Below the pieces are notes generated by a model. It saw only the letters and a program-made list of their open reading frames with translations, was not told the DNA's origin and ran no database searches. Positions 23,851-27,233 of a stretch of DNA of 27,233 nt are shown in pieces. Numbering within the stretch: position 1 is the stretch's first letter; each line of letters opens with the position of its first letter. Origin of the DNA: an uncultured Collinsella sp. (GTDB lineage Bacteria; Actinomycetota; Coriobacteriia; Coriobacteriales; Coriobacteriaceae). A program made the translations under genes and the position numbers. The stretch lies in NCBI GenBank assembly GCA_902494035.1, contig CABURV010000024.1:1-27233 (forward strand). Reading direction: 5' to 3'.

Positions 23851-25320
23851 TTGTCACAGTTCACCGATATCAGCCGCATTAACGTGTGCGGCGGCGACGG
23901 CGGAGCCGGATGCATGTCGTTTAGGCGCGAGGCATTTGTCCCCAAGGGCGGCCCCGATGGCGGCGACGGCGGTCGTGGCGGCAATGTCGTCATCCAGGCC
24001 GATGCTCAGCTGTCTTCGCTGATCGATTACCGCTTTAAGCATCACTTTCGCGCCGAGCGCGGCACGCACGGGCAGGGTGCCCGTCGTAACGGTAAGAGCG
24101 GCGAGGACCTGATTCTCAAGGTCCCTATGGGTACCGTGGTGCGCGAGCTCGACCCCGAGACGCAGACCCCGATGTTCGAGATTGCCGATCTGGTGCACGA
24201 TGGCGAGCGCGTTGTCGTGGCGCCCGGTGGCGCCGGCGGCCTGGGCAATACCCACTTTGTGACATCGGTGCGCCGTGCACCCGCGTTCGCCCAGCTGGGC
24301 GAGCCGGCCGAGGAGCACTGGATCGAGCTCGAGATGAAGCTCATGGCCGATGCCGCGCTCGTGGGCTTCCCCTCGGTGGGTAAGTCATCGCTCATCGCGC
24401 GCATGAGTGCCGCCCGTCCTAAGATTGCCGACTACCCTTTTACCACGCTCGTGCCGAACCTCGGCATGGTGCGTGCCGGCGAATATTCTTACGTCGTTGC
24501 CGACGTCCCCGGTCTTATCGAGGGCGCGAGCGAGGGCAAGGGCCTGGGTCACCAGTTCCTGCGCCACATTGAGCGTACGGCCCTGATCATGCATGTCGTC
24601 GACATGACGGGCGGTTTTGAGGATCGCGATCCGGTTGAGGACTATCGCATCATCAACCGCGAGCTCGAGCAGTATGGCGCCGAGCTTTCGGAGCGTCCGC
24701 AGATCGTTGTCGCCAACAAGTGCGACGCGCCGGGCACGGCCGACAAGATTGCCGACCTCAAGCGCGCAGCGCTCGACGATGGACATATGTTCTTTGCCGT
24801 GTCTGCCGTGACGGGCGCCGGTCTCAATACGTTGATGCTTGCCGTAGGTGAGCAGGTGGCCAAGCTCCGCGCCGAGCTGGCGGTCTCCGATGAACCGGTC
24901 GTTCTGCGCGACGATGAGTGGGAGCGCCGTCGCCTGCAGCGTGAGAAGCGTTTCCGCATTGTCCAGGAAGAGCCCGGTGCCTTCCGCGTGGTCGGTCGTG
25001 CCATCGAGCGCATGGTCATTCAGACCGACTGGGAAAATGAGGAGGCCGTCATTTACCTGCAGCATAAGTTTGCGCGTATGGGTGTTGACGACGCGCTCGA
25101 GAAGGCCGGTTGCCGTGCGGGCGACGAGGTTCGCATTTGTCAGCGCGCCTTTGACTTTGAGGGCGCCGAGGACTTCTCGGAATACGAGGAGGAGCTTGAG
25201 GATGCTGGCGAGGACGTTGCCGTTGAGGCCATTGACGTAACTGATGCTGCGGATGAGGGCGTCGAGGTTGTCGATGCGGCGGATGCCGAGGACGATGCCG
25301 AGACCTCGGAGGGCGAGTAA
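23851..25320 (+). CDS. obgE: Obg-family GTPase (ribosome assembly / stress)
   Basis: A 489-residue GTPase that acts in 50S assembly and the stringent response. The N-terminal glycine-rich Obg fold is clear (GGDGGAG and GGPDGGDGGRGG within the first 45 residues). The G domain follows with GFPSVGKSS (172-180), DYPFTT, DVPG (218-221) and NKCD (289-292). The C-terminal OCT domain (about 365-430) ends in a long acidic tail (about 436-489) of Asp/Glu/Ala/Val. Having the OCT domain plus a tail is typical for actinobacterial Obg. The start is TTG with TAGGAGG 8 nt upstream. nadD follows after 3 bp. The neighbouring rplU-rpmA pair is the classical genomic partner of obg. Confidence 0.97.
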   Translation: MSQFTDISRINVCGGDGGAGCMSFRREAFVPKGGPDGGDGGRGGNVVIQADAQLSSLIDYRFKHHFRAERGTHGQGARRNGKSGEDLILKVPMGTVVRELDPETQTPMFEIADLVHDGERVVVAPGGAGGLGNTHFVTSVRRAPAFAQLGEPAEEHWIELEMKLMADAALVGFPSVGKSSLIARMSAARPKIADYPFTTLVPNLGMVRAGEYSYVVADVPGLIEGASEGKGLGHQFLRHIERTALIMHVVDMTGGFEDRDPVEDYRIINRELEQYGAELSERPQIVVANKCDAPGTADKIADLKRAALDDGHMFFAVSAVTGAGLNTLMLAVGEQVAKLRAELAVSDEPVVLRDDEWERRRLQREKRFRIVQEEPGAFRVVGRAIERMVIQTDWENEEAVIYLQHKFARMGVDDALEKAGCRAGDEVRICQRAFDFEGAEDFSEYEEELEDAGEDVAVEAIDVTDAADEGVEVVDAADAEDDAETSEGE

Positions 25321-25323
25321 GCC

Positions 25324-26001
25324 ATGTCGTTGCGCGGTGGAATCGGTTTGCCCGAGCTTCCTCTAGAGGACGGGCAGGAGTTTAGGCTCGGCATTATGGG
25401 TGGCACCTTTGATCCCATCCATTACGGGCACCTGGTGACTGCTGAGCAGGCGCGCGAGTCGCTCGACTTGGACGCTGTGCTCTTTATGCCGGCGGGCTCT
25501 CCTGCCTTTAAGCTTGACAAGCCGGTGACGCCTGCTGAGGACCGTTATGCCATGACGGTCCTCGCCACCGCCGCGAACCCGGCCTTTTTGGCGAGCCGGT
25601 TCGAGATCGACCGTCCGGGCGTAACCTATACGGCCGATACGCTTCATGCCCTTCGCGACTTTTACCCGCCGCAGGTAAAGCTCTACTTTATTACGGGCGC
25701 CGACGCGATTATCGATATTGTGACCTGGCATGATGCCGAACGAATCGCTGAGCTTGCCACCTTTATTGCTGCGACGCGACCGGGCTTTGATATCGATACG
25801 GCGCGTGCCCGAATCAAAGAGTCGGGGCTGCCGTTCGACGTGCGCTATATTCAGATTCCGGCGCTGGCGATCAGCTCGACGAACATTCGTAAGCGAGTTG
25901 CCCGCGGCATGAGCGTGCGCTACCTTACGAGCGAGTCCGTGCTCGGCTACATTCGCAAACGCAGGCTATATGCCGAATTGGGCCAAGAAGATTTTGAGTG
26001 A
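25324..26001 (+). CDS. nadD: Nicotinate-nucleotide adenylyltransferase
   Basis: A 225-residue enzyme that adenylates nicotinate mononucleotide to deamido-NAD in NAD synthesis. It has GGTFDPIHYGHL (26-37, nucleotide-binding HxGH-type motif) and ISSTNIR (183-189, the second nucleotidyltransferase signature). FITGADAI and TWHDAERI are also typical of NadD. About 20 residues precede the first strand, a little longer than usual. The ATG follows the obgE stop by 3 bp, with GGAGGG inside the end of obgE, so the start is supported. The arrangement nadD-yqeK-rsfS is conserved across many Gram-positives. Confidence 0.96.
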   Translation: MSLRGGIGLPELPLEDGQEFRLGIMGGTFDPIHYGHLVTAEQARESLDLDAVLFMPAGSPAFKLDKPVTPAEDRYAMTVLATAANPAFLASRFEIDRPGVTYTADTLHALRDFYPPQVKLYFITGADAIIDIVTWHDAERIAELATFIAATRPGFDIDTARARIKESGLPFDVRYIQIPALAISSTNIRKRVARGMSVRYLTSESVLGYIRKRRLYAELGQEDFE

Positions 26002-26013
26002 TGGGGGTCTACG

Positions 26014-26622
26014 TTGTCGGTAGAGGATCAGTTTGAGGGCGATGAGCGCGCGCTGCTCAAGCGCATTCAAGAGCTGCTCGATGTTCGCATGAAGGATAAG
26101 CGCAAGCGCTATGTGCATTCGCTGGGTGTTGCCGAGACCGCACTTCATCTGGCCGAGGTCTACGGCGTTGACCGCTTTGATGCCGCTGCTGCCGGTCTGA
26201 TCCACGACTGGGACAAAGTGCTCTCCGACGACGAGCTGGTTACGCGCGCTCTGCATTACGGCATTAAGATTGCCGGCTCTCCTTCCGCCGCGACGCCGCT
26301 TTTGCATGGTCCTGTTGCCGCCTATGAGCTTCCGCAGCTTTTCCCCGAGTTGTCGCCGGCCGTTTTCCAGGCTGTCGACCGTCACACCGTGGGTGCCTGC
26401 GACATGACGCCGCTCGATATGGTGGTCTTTGTGGCCGATGCCATCGAGCCCAACCGCCACGGCGACTATGCGCATGCGCTGCGCAAGATGGTGGGGGAGT
26501 CGACGCTCGACGAGTTGTTCTTCTCCTGTTTTGCGCAGGGTTTGGTCTATGTGATCCAGTCCGGGCGCTATCTTTATCCCACGGCTATTACGATTTACAA
26601 CCATTACGCCCAGCTGCGCTAG
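26014..26622 (+). CDS. yqeK: HD-domain phosphohydrolase YqeK (probable Ap4A hydrolase)
   Basis: A 202-residue HD-superfamily protein. The metal ligands are visible in order: His35, the His64-Asp65 doublet (in LIHDWDK), His98, His124 and Asp142 (in VADAIEPNR). The YqeK family has been shown to split diadenosine tetraphosphate symmetrically to ADP, so this is the expected reaction. The doublet context is HDWDK rather than the more common HDIAK, which does not remove any ligand. The start is TTG with a GGGGG SD, 12 bp after nadD. Fusions of YqeK with NadD exist elsewhere, supporting the functional link. Confidence 0.93.
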   Translation: MSVEDQFEGDERALLKRIQELLDVRMKDKRKRYVHSLGVAETALHLAEVYGVDRFDAAAAGLIHDWDKVLSDDELVTRALHYGIKIAGSPSAATPLLHGPVAAYELPQLFPELSPAVFQAVDRHTVGACDMTPLDMVVFVADAIEPNRHGDYAHALRKMVGESTLDELFFSCFAQGLVYVIQSGRYLYPTAITIYNHYAQLR

Positions 26623-26650
26623 CTCGGGTGCGTCTAGAAAGAGGTATTCC

Positions 26651-27106
26651 ATGGCCGACGAGACCATGACTGACGAGCAGATTCTTGAAGGTGTGGAGCA
26701 CAAGAGCTTCGCCGCCACGTCCGACCGCACCGCCGCCTCGCTGTCCGCGAGCGGTGTCGCCGCCGAGGATGTCGCCCGCGCCGCTGCGCAGGCCGCCTAC
26801 GACAAGAAGGGCGAGGACGTTCAGGTGCTCGACCTGACCGAGCTTTCCGATGTGTGCGACTACTTTGTGCTCGCCACCGGTACCAACAACCGCCAGGTCG
26901 ATTCTATCGTCGACGAGATCGAGGAGAAGGTCGCCGAGGCTTGCGGCGAGCATCCGTTCTCCATCGAGGGCCGCGAGCAGAAGACCTGGATGCTCATGGA
27001 CTACGGCTCGGTTGTCGTCCACGTCTTCACTCCCGAAGCCCGCGACTTCTACCGCCTCGAGAAACTCTGGGGAGACGCCCCCCAGCTCCCCCTCAACCTC
27101 CTCTAG
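26651..27106 (+). CDS. rsfS: Ribosome silencing factor RsfS
   Basis: A 151-residue protein that binds L14 of the large subunit and blocks subunit joining when nutrients are short. The core from about residue 40 shows the family pattern: VLDLTELSDVCDYFVLATG, the NNRQVDSIVDEIEE helix, EGREQKTWMLMDYGSVVVHVF and YRLEKLWGDAP. About 40 extra N-terminal residues rich in Ala/Ser/Asp precede it, longer than the ~110-residue core family. The ATG has a GAGG SD (AAAGAGG) and nothing suggests a later start. It is the last gene before a strong terminator. Confidence 0.95.
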   Translation: MADETMTDEQILEGVEHKSFAATSDRTAASLSASGVAAEDVARAAAQAAYDKKGEDVQVLDLTELSDVCDYFVLATGTNNRQVDSIVDEIEEKVAEACGEHPFSIEGREQKTWMLMDYGSVVVHVFTPEARDFYRLEKLWGDAPQLPLNLL

Positions 27107-27147
27107 TAGCTCATTTAAGACGGGGTTTATGTACCCTCACGCATATC

Positions 27148-27190
27148 GCCGGGCAGTTGCGGTTTTCCGCACCTGCCCGGCTTTCTTTTT
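27148..27190 (+). terminator. Rho-independent terminator after rsfS
   Basis: GCCGGGCAG (27148-27156) pairs with CTGCCCGGC (27173-27181), then after one mismatch TGCGG pairs with CCGCA around a TTTT loop, followed by TTTCTTTTT. This is the strongest terminator in the window and closes the right-hand operon. Confidence 0.92.
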
Positions 27191-27233
27191 GGCCAAAGGC
27201 GGTTAATCGTTGAAGCGGGATTGGCGGCCGAAG
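27191..27233. other. Short unassigned tail after the last terminator
   Basis: 43 bases remain. A plus-strand TTG at 27210 with GGCGG upstream could open a gene, and a minus-strand frame ends in TAA at about 27201-27203. Neither is long enough to judge. Confidence 0.2.

Noticed and set aside
27201..27233. Start or end of another gene at the right edge
   Set aside because: A TTG with a possible SD and a minus-strand TAA both exist, but eight to eleven codons give no evidence for either.
1..27233. CRISPR array, insertion sequence, phage or other mobile element
   Set aside because: No spaced direct repeats, transposase, integrase or flanking duplications were seen; all genes fit a conserved core layout with uniform codon use.

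Overview
This window looks like a chromosomal core region of a high-GC actinobacterium, most likely a member of the Coriobacteriia (Collinsella-like). The reasons are strong G/C third-position bias throughout, frequent TTG start codons behind good Shine-Dalgarno (SD) sites, a Bacillus/Thermotoga-type DAHP synthase, and the order mreBCD-mrdA-rodA, radical-SAM pair, rplU-rpmA-obgE-nadD-yqeK-rsfS. The taxonomic call is inference from protein flavour and gene order; no database was searched. I see no insertion sequence, phage gene, CRISPR array or island boundary.

Left third (1-7018, minus strand): a tight operon for chorismate, phenylalanine and tyrosine synthesis. In transcription order it is aroF (DAHP synthase), tyrA, aroB, aroA, aroC, pheA (chorismate mutase-prephenate dehydratase) and aroE (cut by the left edge). 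Dehydroquinate dehydratase and shikimate kinase are not in the visible part. The aroF leader holds a rho-independent-type hairpin with a U-run inside a 20-codon mini-ORF, which suggests attenuation.

Divergent region (7019-7375, the only stretch over 300 bases without a large gene): the aro leader and promoter on the minus strand; a strong promoter, a tRNA-Arg(CCG) gene and its terminator on the plus strand.

Middle (7376-13311, plus strand): a CtpE-like P-type cation ATPase with an unusual basic tail. Then come a zinc-ribbon membrane protein of unknown function, a cytoplasmic cyclophilin, and a TPR protein with one membrane span and a small external domain.

Elongasome operon (13427-20335): mreB, mreC, mreD, PBP2 (mrdA) and rodA, which together build the lateral wall of a rod-shaped cell, followed by a DUF697-like membrane protein. 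Several junctions place the stop codon inside the next gene's SD, suggesting coupled translation. The operon runs on into a B12-binding/radical-SAM protein (TIGR03960-like) and its TIGR03936/DUF2344 partner.

Right end (23029-27190): a promoter, ribosomal proteins L21 and L27, an internal terminator, then Obg GTPase, NadD, YqeK and RsfS, closed by a strong terminator. These genes link ribosome assembly, ribosome silencing, NAD synthesis and Ap4A turnover.

Overall this is an ordinary housekeeping region. The most interesting signals are regulatory (the aro leader and the rpmA/obgE terminator), along with two membrane proteins of unknown role upstream of mreB.
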